A DNA stretch of 64,000 bases. Origin: Bartonella sp. DGB1 (GTDB lineage Bacteria > Pseudomonadota > Alphaproteobacteria > Rhizobiales > Rhizobiaceae). The stretch is from the NCBI RefSeq assembly GCF_041345015.1, contig NZ_CP166769.1, positions 1,054,001 to 1,118,000 of the forward strand, written 5' to 3'. The notes under the pieces are model-generated. The model was given only the letters and a program-made list of their open reading frames with translations, did not search any database and was not told the origin of the DNA. The position numbers and the translations under genes are program-made. This document shows, piece after piece, positions 48,963-58,246 of the stretch. Every line of letters begins with the position of its first letter. Position 1 is the first letter of the stretch.

Positions 48963-49850
48963 TCAGTTGTTGCTTAAAAAATCTTTTAGTTTTTGATCAG
49001 ATTCATCTGGTAAAATTATCATTAATTTAAGATATAGATCACCAAATCCACCTTTTTTTAATTTTAATCCTTTGCCTGGTATTCTAAAAATTTTTCCTGA
49101 ACTACTCCATTCAGGTATTTTTACAGACAATTTACCTGTTAAGGTACTTATCTCTTTTTTAGCTCCCAATACAGCTTCTTTCAAAGTTACGGCTAAATCC
49201 ATATATAAATTTCTATTTTTAACTTCAAAAATATCATGATGCTTTATTTTAATTTTTATTAAAGCATCTCCTTTTTTACCTAAAGAATTTACTTCACCTT
49301 GTCCTTTTAGACGAATAACCTGCCCATCTTCTATATAATCAGGTAATTTTATTTTAATTTTCCTACCATTAGGAAATGTAACTTCTGTTGTATCTCTTAA
49401 CATTAATTGTTCTAGAGTAATAGTAAGATTAATTTCTATATCAGTTACTTTTGGAGAGGCTGATTGATAAGTAAAATTATGGTCAGGACGTCTGTTTGTT
49501 GTAGAGCCCATCGAGGAAAATAATTCACTAAAGATATCTTCAAAACCAGCAGTAGATTGCCGAGAAAAACCATTGAATCCACCTTGATTATTACCAAAAC
49601 CATAGGAAGAAAAATCTGGCGCCTTAGGCTTTCCTTCAGCGTCTATCTCACCATTATCATATTGTTGCTTTTTATTTTTATCACCTAATATTTCATAAGC
49701 AGAACTTATTTTAGCAAATCTTTCTTTTGCTTTAGGATCATCCTTATTTTGATCTGGGTGATATTTTTTAGCCAATTTACGAAAACTACTTTTAATCTCC
49801 GTAGCTGTAGCATTTCTGGATACCTCTAATACCTTGTAAAGATCTTCCAT
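48963..49850 (-). CDS. CbpA-like DnaJ-domain co-chaperone
   Basis: J-domain protein stimulating DnaK. The J domain covers 1-68 with the HPD motif at 31-33. A Gly/Phe/Asn-rich linker (about 75-115) follows, then two C-terminal beta-sandwich domains with LKGQGEVNSLGKKGD and PGKGLKLKKGGFGDLYL. There is no cysteine-rich zinc finger, so it is CbpA-class rather than DnaJ. ATG 49850 fits the family start (MEDLYKVL); the open frame runs 17 codons further up without similarity. 295 residues. Confidence 0.92.
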   Translation of the reverse strand: MEDLYKVLEVSRNATATEIKSSFRKLAKKYHPDQNKDDPKAKERFAKISSAYEILGDKNKKQQYDNGEIDAEGKPKAPDFSSYGFGNNQGGFNGFSRQSTAGFEDIFSELFSSMGSTTNRRPDHNFTYQSASPKVTDIEINLTITLEQLMLRDTTEVTFPNGRKIKIKLPDYIEDGQVIRLKGQGEVNSLGKKGDALIKIKIKHHDIFEVKNRNLYMDLAVTLKEAVLGAKKEISTLTGKLSVKIPEWSSSGKIFRIPGKGLKLKKGGFGDLYLKLMIILPDESDQKLKDFLSNN

Positions 49851-49958
49851 ATTTTTACCTTTGACGTATAATATTATAGTAATTATTGTACTATAATACA
49901 TATAGTACTATAATAGAAATAATAACTTATAAATCCGTTATAACATATAGAGTTGCAT

Positions 49959-50585
49959 ATGTCTGTTAGTTTTACACAAATAATACAAGATTTTGATAAG
50001 GCAGATTGTCCATTTAAATTGTTTAAAAATTGGCTAGAGCTTGCTAAGCAAACTGAGCCAAAAGATCATAATGCCTTTTCTTTAGCTACCGTAAACCAAG
50101 AAGGGCAACCAAATGTACGTATTTTATTACTTAAAGAATATAATCATGAATATTTTATCTTTTATACTAATTTTGAAAGTACAAAAGGGCAGGAATTATT
50201 AACAAATAAAAAGGCTGCTATGGGCTTTTATTGGAAGTCACTAGAACGACAAATAAGAATTAGAGGAATAATAGATGTCGTTTCTGACGCTAAAGCTGAT
50301 TCTTATTTCGCTAGTCGACCCTATCTAAGCAAGATTGGTGCTAGAGTATCGCAGCAATCAAAAATTTTACCTTCAAGACAATATTTTGAAGATAAACTAC
50401 TCAAAGAACAAAAAAAATACCCTAACGATAAGGTACCTCGCCCTGATTACTGGTCAGGTTTCTGCTTAAAACCTTTATCAATAGAATTTTGGCAAGCAGA
50501 ACCCTCTAGATTACATGACCGTATAATATTTAATCGCGAGGATACAAATAGCAATCTGTGGCAAAAACATAGGCTCTACCCCTAA
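49959..50585 (+). CDS. pdxH: pyridoxamine 5'-phosphate oxidase
   Basis: FMN enzyme making pyridoxal 5'-phosphate from pyridoxine- or pyridoxamine-phosphate. 208 residues from ATG 49959 (an in-frame TTG at 49953 is rejected). Motifs: DHNAFSLATVNQEGQPNVR, FMN-site LLKEYN and FYTNFESTKGQEL, FYWKSLERQIRIRG, the SRPYLSKIGA stretch, and the ending NLWQKHRLYP. Pairs with pdxA in vitamin B6 metabolism. It stands alone between two minus-strand genes. Confidence 0.96.
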   Translation: MSVSFTQIIQDFDKADCPFKLFKNWLELAKQTEPKDHNAFSLATVNQEGQPNVRILLLKEYNHEYFIFYTNFESTKGQELLTNKKAAMGFYWKSLERQIRIRGIIDVVSDAKADSYFASRPYLSKIGARVSQQSKILPSRQYFEDKLLKEQKKYPNDKVPRPDYWSGFCLKPLSIEFWQAEPSRLHDRIIFNREDTNSNLWQKHRLYP

Positions 50586-50612
50586 TAAATAATCAGGGTC
50601 GAGCATCAACTT

Positions 50613-51602
50613 TTAAAGATAAGATGTCACTAATAAATAAATTAAACTTAGCCATAAAAATATAGCGAATAAAAAACCTATTTTAGCATTATCTTTAAAT
50701 AATTTTAAACATAATTCTGGATTAGCTATATCTAATTTTATTATTTGCTGCACAAGACCAGAAGCAAAGAAAATTAACCCTATGTATGCTATTATAGGCG
50801 CATTCACATAAAATAATGCCATAGCCAAAAATATAACGGTAAAACTATATAATATAGATATAGCTAAACGGCTATTCTTTTCAAAGAACAATGCTGTTGA
50901 ATATATTCCAACTTTCCTATCATCTTCAATATCTTGATAAGCATATATCGTATCATAAGCAATAACCCAACATATATTAGCTAGATAAACAAAAATAGGC
51001 GGTAAAGATAATCCTCCAGCCATAACACTCCAACCAAGCAACGCTCCCCAACTAAAACATAAACCTAAAATAACTTGTGGAAAATAAGTTATTCTTTTCA
51101 TAAAAGGATAAAGAGCTACCAAAAAAACAGAAGAAAGCGCTAACCAAAAACTATAATTATTAAATTGTAAAATCACTAAAAAAGCTACTAAAAGCTGTAA
51201 AAATAAGAATATCCAAGCTGATAAACGAGATATTTGCTTTGCTGGTAATGGGCGTAACTTTGTACGATCCACCTTAGTATCCAGATTCTGATCCACTAAA
51301 TCATTATAGGTACAACCCGCCCCCCTAGCAGCTATAGCACCTATCGTAAATAATATTAGATAATATAAATATTCTTTTGCTTTTATCTGAGTTGGATCAA
51401 GTTGGGCTTGATCTATAGAATATAAGAATAGCGAAAATATACAGGGTATTAATAATAATTTCCAACCTATGGAACGCTCCCATCTAGCTAGCTGTGCAAA
51501 AGGTAAAATTCTTTTAACATTCATATTATACCAAAGACTATTATCAGCATCTTTAATTTTAACCTCTGATTTTTTAGGTGTGATGTTAGTATCTCTTGCC
51601 AT
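50613..51602 (-). CDS. ubiA: 4-hydroxybenzoate polyprenyltransferase
   Basis: Attaches the polyprenyl tail to 4-hydroxybenzoate in ubiquinone synthesis at the inner membrane. The first Asp-rich motif is N100-D101-x-x-D104-x-x-x-D108; the second is in YDTIYAYQDIEDD. About eight spans after a 30-residue polar N-terminal extension. 329 residues. The tail substrate would come from the IspB-like enzyme at 58.2 kb. Confidence 0.94.
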   Translation of the reverse strand: MARDTNITPKKSEVKIKDADNSLWYNMNVKRILPFAQLARWERSIGWKLLLIPCIFSLFLYSIDQAQLDPTQIKAKEYLYYLILFTIGAIAARGAGCTYNDLVDQNLDTKVDRTKLRPLPAKQISRLSAWIFLFLQLLVAFLVILQFNNYSFWLALSSVFLVALYPFMKRITYFPQVILGLCFSWGALLGWSVMAGGLSLPPIFVYLANICWVIAYDTIYAYQDIEDDRKVGIYSTALFFEKNSRLAISILYSFTVIFLAMALFYVNAPIIAYIGLIFFASGLVQQIIKLDIANPELCLKLFKDNAKIGFLFAIFLWLSLIYLLVTSYL

Positions 51603-51665
51603 TATTTTCCTCGTGTTATAATATGTTAATTCACACTAGCATTAATTATTAATTTGGATATGTCT

Positions 51666-52949
51666 ATGAATATTCTACTTATTGGTTCAGGTGGTCGAGA
51701 ACATGCTTTAGCTTGGAAAATCTCTCAATCGCCATTAGTCAAAAATTTCTACGCTTTACCCGGCAGTTTAGGCATATCACATTTAGCGCAAATTATTCAA
51801 GCATCTATCACAGATATTGAGTTTATTTGTGAATTTGCTAAAAATAATCAAATTGATTTAGTCGTTATAGGTCCTGAGCAACCTTTAATAGACGGGTTAA
51901 GTGACGCGCTAACTAACAATAATATTTTAACCTTTGCTCCGTCACAAGCAGCTGCGATATTAGAAGGTTCAAAAGGTTTTACGAGAGATTTATGTTATAA
52001 ATATAATATACCTAGCGCCAAATATGCAAGATTCTCATCAATAGAGAAAGCTAAAGAATATCTATCACAACAAACTATGCCAATAGTAATTAAACAAGAC
52101 GGTTTAGCCGCTGGAAAAGGCGTAGTAGTGACTAATTGTAGAATCGAAGCACAGCAAACTATTGAAAAATTCTTATCTAATACAGAAAATCCTAATATAG
52201 TAATCGAAGAATGTTTAATAGGTGAAGAAGTTAGCTTTTTTTGTATATGTGATGGCGAAAAAGCGATAGCTTTCGGTAATGCACAAGACCATAAAAGATT
52301 ATTCAATAATGACCAAGGTCCTAATACTGGGGGTATGGGCGCATATTCACCGGCTCCTATCTTCACCGATGAATTACAACAAGAAGTTTTAGAAAAAATT
52401 ATTAACCCTACATTATTAGCTATGAAAGAAAATAATATGCCTTTTAAAGGTATTTTATATGCTGGGCTAATGTTAACTAAACAAGGGGCCAAATTAATTG
52501 AATATAATGTAAGATTAGGCGATCCTGAATGCCAGATATTAATGAGACGTTTAAAAGATGATATTATCCCTTGGTTAAAAGCTGCAGCAGAAGGAAAATT
52601 ACCAGATAACAAACAGCCTAATTGGAGTGCTGAATTTGCTACTTGTATAGTAATGGCCGCAGAAGGATATCCAGAAGCACCAGTAAAAGGTGATGTAATA
52701 ACCGGTATAGAGGAAGCGGAAAAAATAGAAAATATAAAATTATTCTATGCTGGGGTTAGTAAGGATGAAAACCAAAATTACATAACCGCAGGAGGAAGAG
52801 TATTAAATATTACTTCTGTAGGTAAAGACCTAAAACAAGCATTAGATACAGCTTACTATGCCGTTGATAAAATATCATTCAATAACGCTCAATGGCGTAC
52901 GGATATAGGACAAAAAGGATTAGCTTTTTATAAAACTACTAAAGCTTAA
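51666..52949 (+). CDS. purD: phosphoribosylamine--glycine ligase
   Basis: Second step of purine synthesis. ATG 51666 (MNILLIGSGGREHALAWKI) is the family start and has GGA seven bases upstream; in-frame TTG 51654 and ATG 51660 are rejected. ATP-grasp features: KQDGLAAGKGV, EECLIGEEVSFF, the QDHKRLFNNDQGPNTGGMGA segment and EYNVRLGDPE. 427 residues. The end overlaps the convergent FAD oxidase gene by 11 nt. Confidence 0.97.
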   Translation: MNILLIGSGGREHALAWKISQSPLVKNFYALPGSLGISHLAQIIQASITDIEFICEFAKNNQIDLVVIGPEQPLIDGLSDALTNNNILTFAPSQAAAILEGSKGFTRDLCYKYNIPSAKYARFSSIEKAKEYLSQQTMPIVIKQDGLAAGKGVVVTNCRIEAQQTIEKFLSNTENPNIVIEECLIGEEVSFFCICDGEKAIAFGNAQDHKRLFNNDQGPNTGGMGAYSPAPIFTDELQQEVLEKIINPTLLAMKENNMPFKGILYAGLMLTKQGAKLIEYNVRLGDPECQILMRRLKDDIIPWLKAAAEGKLPDNKQPNWSAEFATCIVMAAEGYPEAPVKGDVITGIEEAEKIENIKLFYAGVSKDENQNYITAGGRVLNITSVGKDLKQALDTAYYAVDKISFNNAQWRTDIGQKGLAFYKTTKA

Positions 52950-54351
52950 ATATTTTATTAGGATTCATTATATTATTAGGGTCAATTGTCTTTTTTATTG
53001 ACCTCATTAATTTTAAACTAATTTTATCTTTATAACTATCCATCTCTTCACGTTTCAATTGCCCTACGCCATGTTCGGCTGAGAAACTACCTGAAAATTT
53101 ATGTACTAATTGATGTATTTCTTGATTAATAAACTTCCATTTTTTAATAAATAATTCTGGATCTTCTGTAACAGAAGGCAAAATATTATAATGTAAATTT
53201 CCATCGCCTAAATGACCAAAACACATAATTCTTGCATTTGGCAATAACTTTTTAATCAAATTATCTGCTGCTATAATAAAATCTACTATTTTAGAAATAG
53301 GCAAAGAAATATCATGTTTTATAGAGGGAGATTCTTTTTTTTGCACCTCAGACATAAGATCACGTAGTTTCCAAAAAAAATTAGCTTGATTAATATTTTG
53401 AGCAATTATAGCTTCTCCAATACTATTTTTATCAACCAATATATTACAGAAATCTATTAGCTGTTGTTGCCCTTCATCACTATCAAAAGGACTAGAAACT
53501 TCCAATAAAATATACCAAGGATAAAATTGGTTAAATATCTTTGGACTATTATAATAATTATATTTTTTCAGTAACTCTAAACCAAAATGTGGCATTAATT
53601 CAAAAGCTGTTAGCATATTAGAAAAATTATGCCGAGCTTGTTGTAATATGTCTAAAGCTTGAGCTAATTCAGTGATAGCTATAAAAGCAATATTTTTTGA
53701 TTTTGGTAGAGGTAGTATTTTCAAAGAAGCGGCAGTAATAATACCTAAAGTTCCTTCTGATCCAATAAAAAGATCTTTAATATCGTAACCACTATTATCT
53801 TTATATAAATTTTTCAAGTCATTAATAATAGACCCATCTGGTAAAACCACCTCTAGCCCTAAACATAATTGGCGCACCATACCATGAGCAAGCACATTAC
53901 TACCACCGGCATTAGTTGCTAAAATACCACCTATTTGACTTGATCCTTGTGAAGCAAGTTTCAAAGCAAAGAAATAATTTGATGTTTGTAACTGTTGCTG
54001 TAATTTTTCTAAAATAACCCCTGCTTCCACCGTTGCGATCTGATCTAACAAATTAATAGATCTTATTTTATTTAACTTAGATAAAGATAAAATTATTGAT
54101 TTTTTAATTGTATTAGGCTGTTGTCCACCTACTAAACCGGTATTTCCACCTTGAGGAGTAATTGTAACATCTTCCTCTTTTGCTAATTTTACAATTGCAC
54201 TTATTTGTTGAACATTAGTAGGTTGTAAAATTAAATCTGTAGTACCATGAAATAGATTGCGTTTTTCCTGCAAAAACGGCTGCATTAACTTAGGCTCAGC
54301 AATTATAGAATGACTACCAACTATATTAACAAACTTTTCATATAAGGACAT
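52939..54351 (-). CDS. FAD-linked oxidase (GlcD / D-2-hydroxyacid dehydrogenase-like)
   Basis: 470 residues with an N-terminal PCMH-type FAD domain (about 35-215; TPQGGNTGLVGGQ, NAGGSNVLAHGMVRQ, GSEGTLGIITAA) and a C-terminal FAD-oxidase domain ending with GHLGDGNLHYN, SAEHGVGQLK and DPNNIMNPNKI. It belongs to the VAO family near D-lactate, glycolate and D-2-hydroxyglutarate dehydrogenases. The substrate is not resolvable by eye; no glcE/glcF partners are adjacent. It begins 8 nt after tsaC. Confidence 0.88.
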   Translation of the reverse strand: MSLYEKFVNIVGSHSIIAEPKLMQPFLQEKRNLFHGTTDLILQPTNVQQISAIVKLAKEEDVTITPQGGNTGLVGGQQPNTIKKSIILSLSKLNKIRSINLLDQIATVEAGVILEKLQQQLQTSNYFFALKLASQGSSQIGGILATNAGGSNVLAHGMVRQLCLGLEVVLPDGSIINDLKNLYKDNSGYDIKDLFIGSEGTLGIITAASLKILPLPKSKNIAFIAITELAQALDILQQARHNFSNMLTAFELMPHFGLELLKKYNYYNSPKIFNQFYPWYILLEVSSPFDSDEGQQQLIDFCNILVDKNSIGEAIIAQNINQANFFWKLRDLMSEVQKKESPSIKHDISLPISKIVDFIIAADNLIKKLLPNARIMCFGHLGDGNLHYNILPSVTEDPELFIKKWKFINQEIHQLVHKFSGSFSAEHGVGQLKREEMDSYKDKISLKLMRSIKKTIDPNNIMNPNKIFKL

Positions 54352-54359
54352 TATTCCCT

Positions 54360-55325
54360 CTAGTCTTTGTTAGCAGATGCTCTAATTAAACGGTCGTTAA
54401 TAGCCACGCCTAAACCATAATTAGGAATAGGTTCTACAGCTATGATAGCATTATTAAGTAAGTTATCTAATTTATGTAAATAATCAAATAAATTATAAGC
54501 AGCCTCAATCAAATTACCTTCGGGGCTTAAATTTAAATAATAAGCAGCATTTTCTGAATTAATAGCTCTATCTTTTCCAAAAGCTAGCAATAATTCACCG
54601 TTATAAATCTCATTAGCATTCATTCGAATAATTTTATTAGGCGCATAATGTGATTTTAACATTCCAGGTGCTTCAATGGCCTGCGCAATATTTAAAGTTA
54701 TTAATTTTTGCTGTATTTTTTGTTCAATTTGTTCAATAGCTAATCCACCAGCTCTTAGTAAATATATATTACCTGTAGCATCTATTTTTATAATAGTAGA
54801 TTCCAAACCTATGTCACAAGTTCCACCATCTAAAATTAATGGCAATTTATCACCTAAATCATTATATACCGCTTGCGCCGTGGTAGCACTTAAAAACCCT
54901 GAGCTATTAGCACTAGGAGCAACCAAAGGTCGATTTAAAATCTGAGCAATTTCTGCTATAACCCCATGTGGTTTACGTAAGGCTATAGTTGATAAACCTG
55001 CAGAAGCACGAGAGCTAATAGAGCTATTTTTTTTTAAAGGTAATACTAAGGTCAGCGGCCCAGCCCAAAAATATTCAGCTAATATTTTTGCCTTGTTACA
55101 AAATACAGCATGCTGCATTGCCATCTCTAAATCAGCAACGTGAGCTATTAATGGATTAAATTTAGGTCGCCCCTTAATAGTATAAATTTTATCTATAGCT
55201 GTAGTATTATAAGAATCTGCAGCTAAACCGTAAACTGTTTCTGTTGGTAATGCGACTATGTCACCAGCAGTTAATAATTCAACAGCTTTAGTAATAGATT
55301 TTGTTGTTAATGTTTCTATAGTCAT
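54360..55325 (-). CDS. tsaC: L-threonylcarbamoyladenylate synthase (Sua5 type)
   Basis: Makes the activated threonylcarbamoyl for the t6A37 modification of ANN-reading tRNAs. A YrdC/TsaC domain (about 1-195; ALPTETVYGLAADS, YTIKGRPKFNPL, APSANSSGF, DGGTCDIGLESTI) is followed by a Sua5 C-terminal domain (about 225-318), with the linker APGMLKSHYAP. The two-domain form is often called sua5. Adjacent rnhB and ispE run on the same strand with almost no spacing. Confidence 0.95.
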   Translation of the reverse strand: MTIETLTTKSITKAVELLTAGDIVALPTETVYGLAADSYNTTAIDKIYTIKGRPKFNPLIAHVADLEMAMQHAVFCNKAKILAEYFWAGPLTLVLPLKKNSSISSRASAGLSTIALRKPHGVIAEIAQILNRPLVAPSANSSGFLSATTAQAVYNDLGDKLPLILDGGTCDIGLESTIIKIDATGNIYLLRAGGLAIEQIEQKIQQKLITLNIAQAIEAPGMLKSHYAPNKIIRMNANEIYNGELLLAFGKDRAINSENAAYYLNLSPEGNLIEAAYNLFDYLHKLDNLLNNAIIAVEPIPNYGLGVAINDRLIRASANKD

Positions 55326-55934
55326 TTATAATTTTAACCGTAATGGAGCAAAAGTTAATCGATGAATACCATCTATTGCACCATAAGAATCTAATGATTG
55401 TCTATGCAATAAAGTGGCATAACCTGCGTGTTTTTTAAAAGCATAACCATGATGATAATCATCTAATCTTGACATTATATTATCTCTAGTTACTTTAGCA
55501 ACTATTGAAGCTGCTGCAACCGACATAGATTTTTGATCGCCTTTAATTAAAGCTTTACCTACACAAGGAAGATTTTTTGGTATATATTTACCATCTATAA
55601 TTGCACAATCCACTTTGATAGACAAAGCATTAACAGCTTTTTGCATAGCATCTAAACTAGCCTGTAAAATATTTTTTTCATCAATATATTTAGCATTAAG
55701 ACTACAAATACTAATAGAGAGAGCTTTAGACAATATTTGCTGATATAAATATTGTCTCTGTTTAGCTGATATTTTTTTAGAATCTTGTAAAGGCAAATCA
55801 CAGTTATATGGATCTAATACCACCGCCGAAACGACTACCGGCCCTGCTAAAGGCCCTCTCCCCACTTCATCTACACCTGCTACAAAGTTTGCCCCTTCCT
55901 TAATAAGTTCTAATTCATGTAAAAAATCCGGCAT
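55326..55934 (-). CDS. rnhB: ribonuclease HII
   Basis: Removes ribonucleotides from DNA and RNA of DNA-RNA hybrids. The catalytic D22-E23 lie in GVDEVGRGPLAGPV; further acidic residues are in AIIDGKYIP and KVTRDNIM. 202 residues. The stop directly abuts the tsaC start and the start is 1 nt from the ispE stop, so this is a compact operon. Confidence 0.97.
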   Translation of the reverse strand: MPDFLHELELIKEGANFVAGVDEVGRGPLAGPVVVSAVVLDPYNCDLPLQDSKKISAKQRQYLYQQILSKALSISICSLNAKYIDEKNILQASLDAMQKAVNALSIKVDCAIIDGKYIPKNLPCVGKALIKGDQKSMSVAAASIVAKVTRDNIMSRLDDYHHGYAFKKHAGYATLLHRQSLDSYGAIDGIHRLTFAPLRLKL

Positions 55935-55935
55935 T

Positions 55936-56844
55936 TTAGCCTATAAAAGTTGTACTATTAACAAAATATTTTGGGTAATCTCGTTTGATTTTATCACTAA
56001 TGCTACAAATGTCAATATCGCTAGAATAAATTCCAAAACAGCTAGCTCCTGAGCCTGACATAGAATAAAATAAAGCACCACTATTCTTAAGAAGATTCAA
56101 GACATTTTGGATAGATGGTTCTAATTCTAGTGCAATATCTATTAAATCATTACCATATCTACGTAAATAAGCAACCAAATTAGTTACATTAGTTAAATCA
56201 TTTACCGTTGGTTCAATAATGTTAGCTGTATATTTCCTATTAGTAGTTTTAATTTCATCTGTATATTTATTAAAGACTAATTCTGTTGAAACAGCTTTTA
56301 AGTTATTTATTAATAATAATTTAAAAGCTGGAAATCTCGGTAAGACGGTTATTTTTTCACCAATACCAGTAACCCATAAATTCTTATTTTCTAAAATATT
56401 ATACACACACATGGGCACATCTGCACCTAATTTACCAGCTAATTGATATATAATTTCATTAGCTAAATTTAAATTCCATAATTTATTAAGCCCTACCAAA
56501 GTAGCGGCTGCATCACTAGAACCACCTCCTATACCTGCTGATATAGGTAAATTTTTCTGTAAACAAATCAGAGTATTTCCGATATATTTTTTAGCTATAA
56601 CGGCTTGTTGTTTAACTAGATTATAAGTTTTGGTAACTAAGTTATTTTCTTGATTGAGTTTAGAAGCATATTCGCCCCGGATGGAAAATCGATCAACATT
56701 TGACTTTTGCAAATATATCCTATCACCGAAATCAGCGAAACAAACCAAACTACTTAGCAAATGATATCCATCAAACCTTTTACCAGAAATAGATAAAGAT
56801 AAATTAACCTTAGCTGGAGCTAATATATCAAGCTGCTTTATCAT
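55936..56844 (-). CDS. ispE: 4-diphosphocytidyl-2-C-methyl-D-erythritol kinase
   Basis: GHMP kinase of the non-mevalonate isoprenoid pathway. Motifs: the start APAKVNLSLSISGKRFDGYH, the ATP loop PISAGIGGGSSDAAA and the C-terminal MSGSGASCFGI. 302 residues. Its start overlaps the stop of the small upstream gene (TAATG). Provides isoprenoid units for IspB, UbiA and the peptidoglycan carrier. Confidence 0.95.
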   Translation of the reverse strand: MIKQLDILAPAKVNLSLSISGKRFDGYHLLSSLVCFADFGDRIYLQKSNVDRFSIRGEYASKLNQENNLVTKTYNLVKQQAVIAKKYIGNTLICLQKNLPISAGIGGGSSDAAATLVGLNKLWNLNLANEIIYQLAGKLGADVPMCVYNILENKNLWVTGIGEKITVLPRFPAFKLLLINNLKAVSTELVFNKYTDEIKTTNRKYTANIIEPTVNDLTNVTNLVAYLRRYGNDLIDIALELEPSIQNVLNLLKNSGALFYSMSGSGASCFGIYSSDIDICSISDKIKRDYPKYFVNSTTFIG

Positions 56845-57029
56845 TATTCTTTAAAAAAGTGATAATGCCTAGTTTTACGATTATAAACTAATATGCCGTT
56901 TTTTACCTTTTTTCGGTGAGTTTTATCTTTAACAGAAATAGGAGCTAATAGAGCTATACTCCTATTCAATAATAAAACACAAGCTACTAATAGCAATAAA
57001 AAAGTAATTGCAAAAAAATACTCAACCAT
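56844..57029 (-). CDS. small single-span membrane protein of unknown function
   Basis: 61 residues from ATG 57029, which has AAGGTGGG just upstream; longer in-frame starts at 57044 (ATG) and 57050 (TTG) are less supported. Residues about 3-22 form one membrane span (FFAITFLLLLVACVLLLN). The C-terminal half is basic (KDKTHRKKVKNGILVYNRKTRHYHFF). The 1-nt overlap with ispE and the good ribosome-binding site suggest a real gene. No family recognised. Confidence 0.6.
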   Translation of the reverse strand: MVEYFFAITFLLLLVACVLLLNRSIALLAPISVKDKTHRKKVKNGILVYNRKTRHYHFFKE

Positions 57030-57139
57030 AAGACCCACCTTCATAATCAAGGATAACTTATATCTCTACAGTAAGTTCCCTTGTTCTATAAGTTCCCCAT
57101 TCTTATCTATAACATATAGTTAAAAGATATTCAAAATTT

Positions 57140-57913
57140 TTATATATCAAATATAGATTTTTTTCCGTTAAGAAGTTCCTCTATTTCTGGTAAAAAGGAC
57201 GAATCTTCATCACTATGGAGAATTAAAGCTGGTTTAATAGATAATGGTTTTTTACTAGCTTTTCTAGCTAATATTATTATTCTATTAGCATTTTGCTTTC
57301 TTTTAGAATGGATAGCCACGATATTAATATCGCCAAAATATTTCTCTAAATTGTGTAATATTTCTGCTAAACAGAAAGGTCTAGCTATCATTGCTAAATA
57401 AGCTTTAGATTTTAATATTATAGCTGCTGTTTTTATCCATTGTTCGATCATATTTTGTTGCATAACATGAGCATGTTGCTTTAATAGTCGGGGCGTTTTA
57501 GTTTCATACCAAGCATTAAATGGAGGGTTAATCAAAGCAAAATCAAAATAATTATCAATTAAACCGCTTTTTATACGCTGTTGCCCTGTAACACCAATAT
57601 CAGCTTTTAATATTCTAATTCTTTCTAAAAACTCAGTATTTTGCGGTAAATTAAGGGTTTTTTCTGCTAATTCTATCATAAAAGGATCATTTTCTACTAG
57701 AGTAGCCTTAGCATTCTTACATCGACTTAATACCGCATAAGCAACAGCACCTACACCTGACCCTAAATCCACTAAATTACCAGAAAAATTACTAGATACA
57801 CTAGAAGCCAACAACATAGCATCTACACCACTACGATGACCAATTTTTTTTGGTTGTAACAAGTAAAAACGACCTCGATGAAATGCATCGCAAGTAATCT
57901 CTATATTATCCAT
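57140..57913 (-). CDS. tRNA1(Val) (adenine37-N6)-methyltransferase-like protein
   Basis: SAM-dependent N6-adenine methyltransferase of the TrmN6/YfiC kind. Motif I is DLGSGVGAV (about 50-58) and the catalytic motif is NPPFN (about 131-135). The opening GRFYLLQPKKIGHRSGVDAMLL matches the family. ATG 57913 (257 residues) has GGA 8-10 nt upstream; a TTG at 57925 is rejected. Its place, divergent from the polyprenyl synthase gene, is the usual alphaproteobacterial one. The exact target tRNA is inferred from the family. Confidence 0.87.
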   Translation of the reverse strand: MDNIEITCDAFHRGRFYLLQPKKIGHRSGVDAMLLASSVSSNFSGNLVDLGSGVGAVAYAVLSRCKNAKATLVENDPFMIELAEKTLNLPQNTEFLERIRILKADIGVTGQQRIKSGLIDNYFDFALINPPFNAWYETKTPRLLKQHAHVMQQNMIEQWIKTAAIILKSKAYLAMIARPFCLAEILHNLEKYFGDINIVAIHSKRKQNANRIIILARKASKKPLSIKPALILHSDEDSSFLPEIEELLNGKKSIFDI

Positions 57914-58246
57914 TTCTAATTCCAATTTTTAATTTATCACTATATTATCACAGACAATTAACTTAATAAGTTGATAAAATATAATATCACAAGTAATATA
58001 TTTATTACCCATTCCTATAACTTAATAAGTTGATAAAATATAATATCACAAGTAATATATTTATTACCCATTCCTAATGCTAATTTTTAATTTATAACTA
58101 TATTCTGGCAGATAATTAACTTATTTACTTGCTAAAGAATAAAAAAAAACCTTATAAAGTAAAAAATATGCTAAAATATTTAAGATATATAATATATTAA
58201 TGAGTAACCTACGGTATTACCGTCCTTCTATAAGAAAAATAAAACT
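57914..58246. other. repeat-filled spacer between the methyltransferase gene and ispB
   Basis: 333 bp with no coding frame. Most of it is repeats (see 57959-58076). An A+T-rich tract at 58130-58200 probably contains the ispB promoter but I cannot fix its boxes. Confidence 0.6.
57959..58076. repeat. perfect 59-bp tandem duplication nested in a larger imperfect repeat
   Basis: 57959-58017 and 58018-58076 are identical, head to tail, with no spacer. Outside them, 57916-57965 resembles 58072-58124 with a few substitutions, so the 59-bp pair sits inside an older imperfect duplication. The perfect match means the inner duplication is recent or maintained. Confidence 0.92.

Noticed and set aside
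49851-49901. Seventeen extra N-terminal codons for the CbpA-like gene
   Set aside because: J-domain proteins start directly with the domain, and ATG 49850 has AGG 6-8 nt upstream.
51995-52612. A long open frame on the minus strand, antisense to purD (205 codons)
   Set aside because: purD is intact with all family motifs on the plus strand; the antisense frame has no recognisable motif and its openness follows from codon bias in purD.
57959-58076. CRISPR or replication-origin iterons at the 59-bp repeat
   Set aside because: Just two units without spacers, no cas gene, no DnaA-box cluster and no origin-linked genes nearby.
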